DNA from: Tretioscincus oriximinensis
Lineage: Eukaryota > Chordata > Lepidosauria > Squamata > Gymnophthalmidae
Reading direction: 5' to 3'
Length of the DNA: 64,000 nt
Assembly (NCBI GenBank): GCA_022410635.1
Contig: JAJVDF010000137.1
Coordinates: 1,736,544 to 1,800,543 of the forward strand
Part shown: one piece after another, positions 53,276 through 64,000 of the stretch
Numbering within the stretch: position 1 is the first letter of the stretch
Layout: every line of letters starts with the position of its first letter
Program-made: the position numbers and the translations under genes
Notes under the pieces: model-generated
The model's database searches: none
What the model was told of the DNA's origin: nothing
What the model saw: only the letters and a program-made list of their open reading frames with translations

Positions 53276-55229
53276 CGTGGTAGGGTCTGTTTGGTATCAT
53301 CCATTCATGAATCCAGAGGTGCAACTGGGGAGCAAAAGGGGACAGCACCAGAGGACACAAGCTGAGTGTGCACTAAGGTGGCTGCCATCCCATTCCAGTC
53401 CACAACAAATGCTGAATGTACGTTTGCCCTGGGGGAGGGGAGGGATACAGAATCTAGGGCTGCAGGCACACAAGGCTTTCCTACCACAATGGCAGCCTCA
53501 TCGTGATTACTACACTCCACAGAGTTTTCTCAACGCATCCGGAAAAAAGCTCCTTTGCCCTGGAATATTCTTTAGCTGATGATCCTTTGTGAAATGGCGA
53601 CACCTGCAGCCAGGAGGGAGAAGCCTTCCTGTGTGTAGCATGCTCAGTATTTATTGCCCGGTTAGTTGTCTTGCACACCAGCACAGAGATCCTGATTTAG
53701 CATGGATAGTTGTCTTGCCCATTGCATGTGGATTTACAGATACACATGAAGGCCGCATTCCACAATCCTTTTCCACATTGCGGATTTTAACTAGGTGCAA
53801 CCCTGCCTGCCTCCGCATGACTAGGTGGAGATTCCATGGGAGTCAAAGAAGTTGCTTGCTATGAGCACCTTCTAGAGAGGTCAGGGCTCAAGATGGCTCC
53901 ACCTTCTGCTTTCCAACCCATTGCTCTTTCCACTATGCTCAGGCAGAAGCCATAGCTTTCACCCTCTCCTCCTCTACTTACTTCAATGTGGTTCCTTTTA
54001 GATCAATTGTGAGGTATAGGCAGGAGGCTCAGAACAAGGGGACAGCTGGTGGCTGATGCCGAGGACATCGTTGGAGGACACCTTCCACCTCTGGAGGCTC
54101 CTCGGTGACAAAGGATGAGAGGNAAGCAATTAGGTGCACCTGTGCCTTTTCTGTGGTGCTGAAATCTTTGTTCCTTTTATTGAACTGGAACTCCCAAGGA
54201 GATGGTAATCTAGCAGCAGCTGCTGAGAGCTCAGGCAGGGTCACCTGGAGAAGGAGCGGAGGTTTCTGTTTCCCAACTGCTTCCCAAAATAAAGGCACCC
54301 ACGGGGATCAAACTGGAAGCTTCTGGGCTGCCGATCTGAGACAAAAGGGCAGCCTGCCCAAGGAATGCGCATGACAGCGCAGCTCCTGAAGGTCCTGCCT
54401 CAGAACCAGAACTACACAGTTTGGGGTTCATGGAGTCCTTTGAGTGTCGGCCATTGGAAGCGCCATCTTGCTTGTGGGGAGCAGAGAAGCAAGAAGAAGC
54501 ATTCAGGCTTTCCGTTGCCTCCTCAAAATCCCCTCAAATATCACCAGCAAAGCCAGAGAAGAAGGAGCTGCGGGCTGGACAACCATGTTGCTTTATGTCA
54601 TAACAACCATTCTTTCCGTTTCTGTTGTTGCTGGGTAAACAACTCTTGGATCTTAGGATGAAGCGTGGTATAAAATAAATGCATGAATGTAAAATTAAAT
54701 AAACCAACAAACCGTCTGGAAGCAAATGCAAATCAGCAGTGCCATATACCTTGGCTTTACGGATGGTGCCCAAAGGTGAGGAAGAACACTATCTGTGATG
54801 CCTTCAACCCAAGTGCCCAGTCTGGTCTGACAGCTGAAGGCCTCTGGGGTCCTGGGTTCACTTCAGCAGGTGGAGAAAGAAAGATGGGGACATGAAAACC
54901 CTCCCAGAAGCTGGAGGTCAAAGGCTTGGGCACAGGGGGCTTCGAACAAGAGAATGCCAAGGTGCAGTTGGTGTGGTTGGGCCTCTTGTGCAGAGAATCC
55001 TGGATTTCTCTGGGGCTCTGTCATCACAATGGGGCCCCTGACAGTGACGAGACTTCCCAAGTGTCCTCTGATCCTTCAAGTTGAGGAGCAGGGTGGGTAC
55101 CACATTTGTTGCCCACTGCAGCTGCAGTTTCAGTGTCCCTTATGCCCTTGATCCTGCACCCCGCTTGCAACATTCCTGGCCTGACTTAAAAGCCCCTGGA
55201 CCTGGTTCCCTTTCTCCCTTATTCCTGTC
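53276..55229. other. No gene recognised
   Basis: Many open frames of 60-100 codons overlap on both strands (for example 54105-54374 and 54870-55151). None shows a domain, a believable splice border or codon bias. One N is at 54123. Confidence 0.45.
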
Positions 55230-55315
55230 TCTTCCACTGAGGGCCTGCCATAGTCTGCACTAGCATGTGGATAGAAGACTCCGGTTCCACAATATATCCC
55301 AGAGAAACCTCAGGC
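55230..55315. mobile_element. FB foldback element, copy 16 (right half)
   Basis: CTTCCACTGAGGGCCTGCCA (an abbreviated left end joined to the core), TAGTCTGCACTAGCATGTGG and CCAGAGAAACCTCAGGC. The joined ends suggest an internally deleted copy. Confidence 0.65.
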
Positions 55316-55565
55316 TTCAGATTCCTGTGGTATGTAAAATATATATAACATTAACTCCGGTCCACATTGTATCCACCTTCATTCTGTTTTCAGAGGGTGA
55401 GAATGTACCAGTAAAGTGGCAACTTCAAACTGTCTTCCACTGGCATTCCCACCTTTGGTTCAGGTAGTATGGAAAGGAAATGAATAATGACTTTATGGAC
55501 GTGTTTTTCCATTTTGAAGGTGACTGGAGCAGAGCACAGGAATACGGAATCCATGGCTTCTTTGG
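55316..55565. other. No feature recognised
   Basis: Anonymous sequence. Confidence 0.35.
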
Positions 55566-55696
55566 CCCTGTCCACACTGGGTTGTCTTTTGCGGCATATG
55601 ACATCCACATGCCAGTGCAGACTACGGCAAGCCCCATATGGGTGGCAGGCTTCTATTCTAAGATATAGACCAGGCTAAGGCTTAGTGTGGCAGGGT
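55566..55696. mobile_element. FB foldback element, copy 17 (left arm plus both ends)
   Basis: CCCTGTCCACACTGGGTTGT is inverted against AGGCTTAGTGTGGCAGGG. The inner arm ATGCCAGTGCAGACTACGGC is kept, and the right inner arm is shortened to ATATGGGTGGCAGGCTTC. Confidence 0.7.
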
Positions 55697-56001
55697 CCTT
55701 GGGTAATTGCCTTGGAGATTCAGAGGGGACACAGTGTTTAGTAGTATTTACACACTTCATTGTATGCTATAGGACATCTGTGCTCTCAGAAGGTTAGAGA
55801 AGACACACCTCTTATTCAGGAGTTTGGCCAGGTGTGACTTCTTCTTTGGTGTGCTCTGATGTTTTTATCCATTTTAAATTATGTGTTTAATTGTAACAAC
55901 TCATCCCAGTTTCCTCTGTTAAAATTGCAAGTGCTACTGCTCTCCATTGCGTAAGGTTCTACAGTTTTAAAAAAAGAATAAAAGCAGTTGACTCAGACTG
56001 T
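55697..56001. other. No feature recognised
   Basis: Anonymous AT-leaning sequence. Confidence 0.35.
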
Positions 56002-56110
56002 CCTGTCCCCAATGAGCCTTTTTATAAAGCATGCCATAGTCTATACCAGCATGTGGATGGCCAAGCTCTGTATGGAGATAGAACCCGAAATAAGGCTCAG
56101 TTGGGACAGG
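56002..56110. mobile_element. FB foldback element, copy 18 (109 bp, clean ends)
   Basis: Termini CCTGTCCCCAATGAGCCTT (56002-56020) and AAGGCTCAGTTGGGACAGG (56092-56110) are inverted with 17 of 19 positions matching. Only one inner arm (AAGCATGCCATAGTCTATAC, GCATGTGGATGGCCAAGCTC) is left, giving a compact derivative. It is the best guide to the element's ends. I see no convincing target duplication. Confidence 0.85.
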
Positions 56111-56848
56111 CCCCCAGTGCTTAAAAGTTGGGGAGAAATCAAACCATGGAAACTCTCTTACTCACATGAAGGCATAAGCTTAGTTTGTGTCAGGTTGTTA
56201 GACCTTGTTGAAGATCAAAGTTTTCATGAGCTCTCCTGCCAACCACACAGTGAATTGATCCAAGCATTTCTCCAGAACGAAATCTGATCTGGGGTTGTTT
56301 TCCTGAGTGACGCTTAATAGATAGCCGTGGGTCGAATTGCCCAAACTCTAATGATTTCTACTGTCAAAGACAAAGTTGTGGCAGAAAAGCTTATGAATAA
56401 GACACCTGAAAATGAAAATTCCTCCCTGCCTCCTCATGTGTTCAAGCTCTCTTTTGTCATAAAAATTGTCACTGCACAAATGAAGCACGCCATGAATGCC
56501 ACAAAAGAGAACGCCTTTTAAGAAGAAATTATCTTTTCAAAAGTCAGTCAATAGACACCTTGATGGATAAAGCTGTAGATTGGGTTGCTTGTTTCTTTCA
56601 AGCATTTTCATTTTTACTTCCTTACATTTATAACTTGTTTCACTAATATATTCAAAGCCCAGGAGGCTGCAATCTCAGCTGGTCTCTTCTTATCCAGCTG
56701 CTGAGTATCTTGGAGAGTGTGTGCAGATCTTCATGGCTTCCTCTTCAGACGATGGAAATTCATCTGTCACTTCTCAAGGAGAAAAACATTTAATACAATT
56801 CTTGACTTTTGGTGAAAACCACAACCTGACATTTTAAACGTTACAAAG
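56111..56848. other. No gene recognised
   Basis: Anonymous. A 64-codon plus frame (56327-56521) has no known motif. Confidence 0.4.
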
Positions 56849-56929
56849 GCACTAAGCCTTATTCTAGGATGCTATCTTGGGAGAGGGGTCTGCCATCTGC
56901 ATACTAGTGTAGATTATGGCAGGCCCAAA
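56849..56929. mobile_element. FB foldback element, copy 19 (left half)
   Basis: GGCACTAAGCCTTATTCTAG, GGGGTCTGCCATCTGCATAC, TAGTGTAGATTATGGCAGGC. It stops at the centre of the palindrome. Confidence 0.7.
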
Positions 56930-57000
56930 TGGCCAGAAGAGGCCATCCCAGGAAGGCCCTTTCTGCATTAGCTTTTTTTTTTTAAAAAAAGTATAAACTT

Positions 57001-57050
57001 TGAAACAGAGGTCTGCCACCCACATAGCGGTACAGGCTAAGCAAGCCCCA
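57001..57050. mobile_element. FB foldback element, copy 20 (left inner arm only)
   Basis: GAGGTCTGCCACCCACATAG, CGGTACAGGCTAAGCAAGCC. Diverged and short. Confidence 0.45.
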
Positions 57051-58097
57051 AACCACTTGTAGGATTGTGTTCAGACAATGAGAGGTAAATGCAGGATCTT
57101 GTTTAGATCCCACAATTTGTTGCCATCCCCACCGGGCAAATTGCTACCTCTTGCTTACGTGCCGTTGCCATTTCCAAGATGACAGCTCCCAGGAACTAGT
57201 ATCCAGACAGAAAAACTGAAATTCTTATTCCAGAAAAACTCCAATTCAGAGCCTTTTTCCCCCTGGAACAACATGCTGCAGATTTCCTTTTTCTATTGGC
57301 AGCTATATTGAGATGTATTTGTGATGTATAATTCCATGTTTCGAGAGCCTGCCTGGCAAGCCTTGACTGACCTTATGGCGAAACATCTTGCTCTTCCATT
57401 TGCTCTCAACATCCCGCACAAGACCAGGATCACACCGCCAAAGACCATCACTCTGAAATTGGATTATCTTTCTGCAATCACTAATTTGGGGACAAAAATG
57501 ATCCAGGTGAATGAAGAGGTTCTATTTTCACCAGCAGAGAAACCACACTCCCCTTGGTTACCATCAACCCTTATGTCTCCCCAACCCAAGACCTCCTTGC
57601 TTGATCAGTCCTAGCAGAAATTCAAACTCATGTTGCTGAGGTTCAGTTTTGTTTTTAGGTTGTTGTGGGACAGGTGTTGTTATGGGAATTCAACCATCAT
57701 AGGACTCACATTACAGGAGAAGTGGCTTGCTTGATTTCTCAGAGGTCTACAATTATTAAATATCAACTTTTTCCAGATTCTGCAATATTATTCCGTCCCT
57801 TAAGTTACTGTATGTTAAGTTAAATGTACTGTATGCAGACTACGGCTTCAGCTCCACAAACTGATGGCTTTATTACTGGCACATGGCATGTAACTAAAAG
57901 CGCCCCATCAAGAAGCCTTAGAGTAGCCCTCTTTCAAAAACAGAATGATACAGTGAGTGCATTCTTAATTATATCAGAGAGGGAAGTGAACTGAGCAAGA
58001 GGCTATAATTGTTGGGCGTAGATTAAGCGTGTGGATCTAGCAAGATGGCTTGTCAAACTTAAAATCATGTGTTATTAACAGGGCTCTGATGGGCCTC
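57051..58097. other. No gene recognised
   Basis: A 97-codon plus frame at 57321-57614 has no recognisable domain. The rest is AT-rich anonymous sequence. Confidence 0.4.
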
Positions 58098-58245
58098 AAG
58101 AAGAAAAAGAAAAAGAAGGAGGAGGAAGAAACAAGGAAGAAAGAAGGATTGGACTTTTACTCCCTTTTCACCCGAAGGGACTCAGAGTGGGTTTTTCTAA
58201 CCAAAGGCTTACATCTATTCTATCTTCCATACCACGTTGGGGTGG
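58098..58245 (-). repeat. SINE-2, antisense, tail and 3' half
   Basis: GAAGAAAAAGAAAAAGAAGG is the reversed TTC-rich tail, followed by TTTTCACCCGAAGGGACTCA, GAGTGGGTTTTTCTAACCAA and GCTTACATCTATTCTATCTT. Confidence 0.7.
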
Positions 58246-59209
58246 TACCTATGAATCTACTTGTAATGTAGATTCATTGCCTTTCTTTTTGCCTTTACAA
58301 ACACGGAGTTCAGTGGCATCCAAAGTGCTCCTTTAATAACTCGCCATAATTCATCCACATGCTGCTTCTCTCTGATGCCTGCAGATCCTGGAAATGTCCT
58401 CCAAACCTTGATGCAAAAGAGCCTGCAAAATGGGAAGTGGCGCCACTCCACCTGCCCCCTCAATCAGCCGGGCACACGCTGCCATTTGAGCATTAAGAGG
58501 AACATGTTGGGTCTGCAACAAAACCTCGCTGGCTGCAGCTGGGCCTGCCAAGCTCCCTGGGCAGCCATTTCGCTTTGTGCAGCATCCAGCTACCCTTTGA
58601 TGAAAGGATTCAGCACTTGCACCTTTAGATTTGTTTTGGTACCTGCAACAGGTGGTTGAGGGAAATGGAATGAAGGTACTGCTGCTGCTCAGTTGTTCAG
58701 TCACGCCTGGCTCTTCATAATCCCAGGGACCTTCTGTCCTCCGTTGTTCTTGTTCCTGGGAACCAGGCCTGGCCAGCTCCTGGTTCACTACATAGGAACC
58801 TCTAGTTCCCTTGTTAGCCATACTGGGGTTCACTTCCGTACTTCTCTTACCTCCCAGACCAACAGAACCAAGCCCGCTTGCAAGAGGAAGCCTTCTGCTC
58901 TCAAGAGGCTACTCCGGACCCCTCTCATCTGGTTCCAAGACTCCTTGGAAGCTTCCATCGCCTTCTGTTCCTCTCTTCCCAACAGATACATTGTGAAGTA
59001 GTTGGAGCTGAGAGAGCTTCACAGAACTGGGGTTCACCCACCCAGCTACCTTCATCGAGGAATACAGAATTGAACCTGGAAGCTAACAGAGAAGAGTGTG
59101 GCCTTGGTTCTTGGCTGGTTTAACAGCCCCTGGAGCTACAAATCTGCTGGTGTCCTTGTCTAGGCAGCCATTTTGGGGTGGTACCTATGAAGCTACTTGT
59201 AATGGCTTG
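58246..59209. other. No gene recognised
   Basis: A 160-codon minus frame (58351-58833) overlaps plus frames and lacks any domain. GGGGTGGTACCTATGAA occurs near 58238 and again at 59173, marking a small dispersed duplication. Confidence 0.45.
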
Positions 59210-59290
59210 CTTTCAAACAGTTATGTTGGCTAAATCTGAGGCCAGGAGAGGATGCTCATTCCTCTCCATGGCAGACATATGATGCCTTGA
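59205..59290 (-). repeat. SINE-2 fragment, antisense
   Basis: GGCTTGCTTTCAAACAGTTA, CTGAGGCCAGGAGAGGATGC and TCATTCCTCTCCATGGCAG. Middle portion only. Confidence 0.6.
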
Positions 59291-59800
59291 ACTCCGATCT
59301 CTCTTGAAAGACTGGATGGTTTTGCACCGTGACAAAGGCCCAGTCAAGGCAGCAACTGGGTCTCTGCCTCCACATTGCTCATGGTCTCTGCACAGCATCC
59401 CCAAACCTACTTCAAACTCCCTTTGTTTTCGGACTTTGCAGCTGGGGAATCATACCAGCAAAGAGCAGGAGCAGAGCATTCGCATGGCTGTTATCTGGCC
59501 ACAGTCCACTCTCTCCAAAAGCCCTTTCCTTCTAGTTTCTCTGCCCTCATTTTTCCAACCACAATGGCCATTGGACAGCACCGGTTGCTAGGATATCTCT
59601 GTTGCCTGCAATATTTACCACACTTCTGGCATGGAATCAAGAGCGTTTCACAAATGCTGACTATTCCGAACTGTAAAAAGGGTTCAGACAATAATACCTG
59701 TTCTACTGGGATCCTGGTTTACAAAGCCCACTGATCAGAGATCCCCTTGTTGCATGGTGCTAGGATGGAAATGGAAGTACCATCTCTCGGTTGGCGAGGG
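59291..59800. other. No gene recognised
   Basis: Three overlapping plus frames at 59304-59734 are shadows of each other. No domain. Confidence 0.4.
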
Positions 59801-59915
59801 AGGCAGGAAGCCTTTGTGGGGAATGGAGAGCAGGTACCTTCTGCTTGAGAGGCCCAGAAGCCATGGGAGCCCCACACTGTGCAAAAAGGGGTGCCGAATT
59901 AGATGGGTTATAGAC
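59801..59915 (+). repeat. CR1-B fragment, diverged
   Basis: GTACCTTCTGCTTGAGAGGC, CAGAAGCCATGGGAGCCCCA, GTGCCGAATTAGATGGGTTA. Confidence 0.5.
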
Positions 59916-59984
59916 TCAAGCCACTAACTGGTAACATACAGGTTTAGAACAGCTGTCTTCCAACCAGGAGGTCTGTGGTCCATG

Positions 59985-60060
59985 TGTCTGCCATGGAGAG
60001 GGGTGAGCGCCCTCTATTGGCCTTAGCTTCAGCTACTTGAAAACAAGTTTTCTGGAAAGG
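59985..60060 (+). repeat. SINE-2 fragment
   Basis: CTGCCATGGAGAGGGGTGAG, CGCCCTCTATTGGCCTTAGC, TACTTGAAAACAAG. Middle portion only. Confidence 0.55.
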
Positions 60061-62047
60061 AACCTGTGCCTGTGGGAGTGGAGGTCTTTCTTGCTTCTTC
60101 ACCAAAGGTCAGTGGCAGAATAAACCTAAGTAGCCTAAGGTCAGTGCTAGAGAAATCACAAGCTAGTCCTCACCATGTCCTGGAAGAACGCAAGCACAAA
60201 TCTCTCCATTTCAGCCAAGAACAATGCACAAAGATGTCCTTGGCGGCCTCCAGTATCAGGCTCAACTGAATGTGCCTAGCAACAGGGACACACACACAAG
60301 AGAGTCAGCATGTTCTGAATGAGCTACCAAAGCACAGTATGGTAGCCTAAGAAGACCGAAGGAGGAGAAGGCTTGGACTAATTCATAGAATTCCTGGGCT
60401 GTCCATGGCTGCTAGCCCTGCTGGAAGGTTGAGGTGTTTTGTCTCCATGGTCAATTGCTGGGGGACTGCAGGTGGCGCTTCTCTGGACACTTCCCTGGCC
60501 CCTGAGAAAGTAGACAGCTCGGCCTCCTGGGCATTCAGTGCCAGTTAGTCCTGATGACAGTAGGTGGCAGGTACCTCCCAGTGTGCCAACTGGGCCATCG
60601 CAAGTAGAACAAGCTGTGTGTTCAGGTCGCTGCAGCTGGTTGGAGATCTCAGGGGCAGGCGACTGAACTCTGGGACGTGGTTTTTACCCTACAGGGAGCT
60701 CCTAGAAGTTTGGGCAAAGCTGCTGTGTAATGGGGTTCTACTGGTGGGCTTCTTTGTGCAGCCCATTGGTCACTGGGAGAGCAGATTTCTGGATGTAACT
60801 GACTGATCCATTGGGGCTTGTGGAGATCAGACAACCAATGACTGTTTGCCTGAATTCTGTGCCTGCTTTTGGTTATTGGTTGCCATGGCCATCAGTCTCT
60901 TCCCAGGGCCTAATGAGCAGATGAAGCTCCTACTAATGGGCTTCCCTGTGCAGCTGGTCAGACCCTACAAGGTCAGACTCCTAGGCTAGACAGGCCATGG
61001 GTCTGATCCAGTGGACATTTGCTCCTCTCTTCATGGGAAACAGGCACAACAGTGGCTAACAGTCCTGAGGTAGTAGAAGTTGCAAGCGAACGACAAGGTG
61101 CGTTCAGGTCCCTGTACCATTGGTTGGACACTGAAATAGCAGCTGGCTGAGCCATGGGCCAATCCAGGAGGGACTTCTTACCATCTTGTGCATGAATCAC
61201 CTTTGCATATTGCTCTCACACACCTTGCATTGCAACAAACAGCTGCAGAATTCTGGGCTATCCAGAGCTCCCCAGCCAATGGTTCTTTCAGTCGGTCTCC
61301 CAGATTTTTGAACTGTGCCTTAAACCTGCTATTGTGTAACCAAAGAAACCATTTTCACCTGGAAAGAAAGACCCTGGCTATCTGCACCAAAGGGAGCACT
61401 GTTTTCAGCAAATGGCCGTCAGTCCGTATTCTTCAGCCATCTGTACGTAACATTTACCTGAGGAATCTCTTCCTAATTATATGAGTGCTTTCTGTGTATC
61501 ATAGGAACCCATCTGCCTAAAAAACAATTCACTTCTCTGTTCATGATCTGAATGTGAGTTGATGTGACTCCATTTCCTAAAATGACAGACAGAAGACTGG
61601 GTCAAAACCACAGGACACACGGACTTTTCTGCGTGCCCATTTTCAAAGGATTGCCCCATCTATAAGTGCATTGGGGAGGGGGAACTCCATGAAACTAGTT
61701 TTTAAAAATTGCCCCTAAAAACGTCGTTTCCAAAGGCCTGTTGATCGCATCCTTCCCCATCTTCAACTTCTGGTTCACCACAGATTGGCTGCTGCAGCTT
61801 AGTATTCTTGTCCCTGATTGGTTAGCCAGCAGTAGCAGCCATTTCCAGGCAGAGATTGGCTATAGAGGCTTCCATTGCCCAGTCCATTCCAAACAGTGTG
61901 TCATCCTTGGAATCATTATTTTCCAGCTGACTTATTTTCATATATTTAATGCCTGTAAATTCATGCAGAAAGTGCCACTTTGAGTGTGATTTCGTGTACC
62001 CAGGGTGCAAAATCAAGCACAAACTTCAGTCTGGACAGCTAATTCCT
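60061..62047. other. No gene recognised
   Basis: Anonymous. Phrases such as GGGCTTCTTTGTGCAGCCCA (60748) and GGGCTTCCCTGTGCAGCTGG (60937) suggest a loose internal duplication. No exon is recognised. Confidence 0.4.
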
Positions 62048-62420
62048 TAGCATAGATAGCTCAGTTGCTAAGGAATCAATCTCTCACCTGGGAGATGGAG
62101 TTTGAAAGCCCTGTGTAGGACATGGGGAGGGGTGAGCACCTTCCACTAGCCTGTAGCTCCAGTCAATCCAGCTATTCAAAAGCAAGAAGTGCAAGAAATT
62201 GCAGCTGACTGCAAGTAGATAAATGGGAACCACCAAAGCCTGGTGGGGAAGATAGAATGTCAGCCTTCAGGCAAAATACCCTTGTAAGCCACTTTGAGTC
62301 CCTTTGAAANGTGAGAAAAGTNGGGTATAAGAACCCAGTTCTTCTTCTTTTTCTTCTTTTTCTTTTTCATCTTATTTTTCTTTTTCTTCTTTTTCTTTTT
62401 CATCTTTTTCTTCTTCTAAT
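62048..62420 (+). repeat. SINE-2, full length with long TTC-rich tail
   Basis: Head ATAGATAGCTCAGTTGCTAA with CTCTCACCTGGGAGATGG, body ACATGGGGAGGGGTGAGCAC, CAGCTATTCAAAAGCAAGAA and CCTTGTAAGCCACTTTGAGT, then about 80 bases of TTCTT/TTTTC repeats. Two Ns (62310, 62322). Confidence 0.88.
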
Positions 62421-62653
62421 TGTAACTGTTTCACCAATCCTTAAGTTTAGAGCAACCCTCACACAGTATATACAATACCTCGGCCATTGCAGGCAGGCAG
62501 CATGAACTTTTGTGAACAAATCTGAAGAAGTTGACTAGTTTCAGAAAGCTCCTGCTGCCTACATTTTTTTGGTTAATCTCCAAAGCAACATCCGTGCCTA
62601 GAAATTGTATCTAGACCATCACAGCTACTTCTCTGAATTGGTTCCCCAGTTTG
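62421..62653. other. Partial unclassified repeat at 62530-62620
   Basis: TTCAGAAAGCTCCTGCTGCC and GGTTAATCTCCAAAGCAAC belong to the motif family concentrated at 47.1-47.9 kb. Confidence 0.45.
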
Positions 62654-62709
62654 CGGCCTGCTATAGGCTACACCAGCATGTCAGTGGGAGGCTCCCGTTC
62701 TGACAGGAC
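62654..62709. mobile_element. FB foldback element, copy 21 (right arm)
   Basis: CGGCCTGCTATAGGCTACAC, CAGCATGTCAGTGGGAGGCT, CCGTTCTGACAGGAC. Confidence 0.55.
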
Positions 62710-63350
62710 CCAAGACCAGTAGTGCAGCTGAAGAAGTGGTTGTGCCTCTCTTCCAAAACCACAGGGCAGCCACACAGACAGTTCTGTTGCATCACTGAGC
62801 TTTTGTTCCTGGTTATAAATCCAGGATAATTCTAACAGGAGGGATTTAAATCCAAGTAATTGACCCCAGAATGCAGGCCCACAGCATGTTAAAGAGACAG
62901 ATGAAACACAAAGGGGAAGCCGCCCAGCGCTTCCTTTGGTAGTTAAATCTCTTTGATGTTGCCATATATCACTGCAGCCTTCCTGTGTTTTGTCACATTA
63001 AACACTTATACTATCCAGTTCTCTCAGGCTTCTGAGCTGTCAAAGATGACACAATGCTATGGGATTACAGCCCACATTTTACGCACGGGTGGAATCCCAG
63101 AGGGGGATGTTAAGCGCGGGAGAAGATTTAATCAGGGCTGAGAATATCTGTATTAAAAGGCAACGTTGAATCGGCAGGCGTTTCTCTTCTGCTGCTGCAA
63201 ATGCAAAAAGATAACAAAGAGAGATCATGCACAGATACTACGTATCAGATGCTCTGGGCATCTTGGGGTTTCATCACATTGGATTCAATGTCAGTTTCAT
63301 TTTTTAGTATGCAGAAGGAACCAGGTTTTAAAAGACGAGGAAAAAAGAAG
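62710..63350. other. No gene recognised
   Basis: Anonymous sequence. Confidence 0.4.
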
Positions 63351-63476
63351 ATAGGAGCCTGACATCTACATACTAGTGTAGACTATGGCAGGCCACAAAT
63401 ATGGCCTGCCATAGTCTACACTGGCATGTGGATGGCCAAGCTCTGTCCTAAGATATAAGGCTAAATGAGCACAGGC
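63351..63476. mobile_element. FB foldback element, copy 22 (clean inner palindrome)
   Basis: CATACTAGTGTAGACTATGG with CAGGCC, nine bases, then GGCCTGCCATAGTCTACACT with GGCATGTGGATGG: a nearly perfect foldback. The right side continues CCAAGCTCTGTCCTAAGATA and GGCTAAATGAGCACAGG. Confidence 0.85.
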
Positions 63477-63667
63477 CCCAGAGAGTCTCTTCAAACTTGT
63501 ATTTTTCCTCTATTTGTTGCTTTGAGAGCGCAAGATTTTCCGAGTAAAATTATGCAAACCCCTTTCCATCAGCCCAAACACCCCTGTGGGCAATTAATAA
63601 TCATAGTTAATAATCAACTTTGTGCATCAGAAACATGTCCAGCCTCATTTACATGCTTTGCTGGCAT
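63477..63667. other. No feature recognised
   Basis: Short AT-rich spacer. Confidence 0.35.
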
Positions 63668-64000
63668 AAGAACATAAGAAGAGCCATACTGGATCAGGCC
63701 ACAGCCCATCAAGTCCAGCATTCTGTGTCATACAGAGGCCCACCAGATGCACCTGGGCAGCCTGAACAGAGGAAAGCAAAATATGCTCCTGTTCATGACT
63801 CCCTGCAAATGGTATTTCAAGAGTCCTGCCTGTTGCTCCATCCCGGAGCCGACATCCAGACAACTATCCTAGTATCCATTTATACCCTTAGTGTCCATAA
63901 ACATGTCTAGTCCTGTCTTGAAACTATCCAAGCTGTTGGCTACTACTACCTCTTCAGGAAGTAAATTCCACAGGCTGATGACCCTCTGGGTGAAAAAATA
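63668..64000 (-). repeat. CR1-B, 3' end and ORF2 C-terminus, runs off the window
   Basis: Starts AAGAACATAAGAAGAGCCAT. On the minus strand the far part translates to FTQRVISLWNLLPEEVVVA and SLDSFKTGLDMFMDTK, a CR1 ORF2 C-terminus. This proves that the family is CR1-like rather than an independent SINE. It is the least decayed copy here. Confidence 0.88.

Noticed and set aside
58351..58833. 160-codon minus-strand frame
   Set aside because: No motif, and overlapping plus frames suggest chance openness in a GC-moderate stretch.
1..64000. CRISPR arrays, bacterial operons, phage modules
   Set aside because: No direct-repeat/spacer array, no Shine-Dalgarno-linked gene rows. The sequence is plainly vertebrate nuclear DNA.

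Overview
The window reads as eukaryotic nuclear DNA, most likely from a squamate reptile. The evidence is a mix of CR1 retrotransposons, tRNA-derived SINEs with a Sauria-type head (a Pol III A box and B box, followed by a tail with a TATAGGGCGGGATATAA-like block and AAAT repeats), an L1-like LINE and a gamma-type retroviral env remnant. The species cannot be named from the sequence. I recognise no host protein-coding exon. Nearly all long open frames are either transposon-derived or GC-rich shadows.

Family names used here are mine. CR1-A is a CR1 lineage ending in ATTCTATG octamers. It includes one long copy at about 16.15-19.56 kb with an SGNH-esterase ORF1, an endonuclease and a reverse transcriptase. 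CR1-B is a second CR1 lineage whose 3' end is TTATGTTC-like; about 20 fragments are scattered through the window. SINE-1 is the Sauria-like SINE. SINE-2 is another SINE with a tRNA-like head and a CTT/TTC-rich tail. FB is a short foldback element with inverted ends (CCTGTCCCNACTGAGCCTT) and an inner palindrome built on GCCATAGTCTACACTGGCAT. It has at least 22 full or partial copies and looks like a non-autonomous DNA transposon. I could not assign it to a known superfamily.

Layout: 0-10 kb is mostly anonymous sequence with small LINE/SINE/FB fragments and a possible solo LTR at 8.2-8.6 kb. At 10.9-12.0 kb a 5'-truncated L1-like element sits inside a SINE/LINE tail with a 13-bp target duplication. 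At 13.3-13.7 kb a SINE-1 is nested in a CR1-B. At 16-19.6 kb lies the long CR1-A. From 20-28 kb there is sparse repeat content with quiet, conserved-looking blocks. At 28.5-30.4 kb a minus-strand env fragment is joined to a 120-bp patch copied exactly from 33.2 kb. From 32-46 kb there is a dense patchwork of FB, SINE-2 and CR1-B. At 47.1-47.9 kb a degenerate repeated motif and a 49-bp-armed hairpin precede a CpG island (about 48.0-49.6 kb, with an 80-N gap). From 50-64 kb there is more patchwork.

The CpG island is the only credible host-gene signal. It is probably a promoter and first exon of a gene whose coding exons lie outside the window or could not be recognised. The several AT-rich, repeat-free blocks around it would fit distal regulatory DNA, but that is inference.
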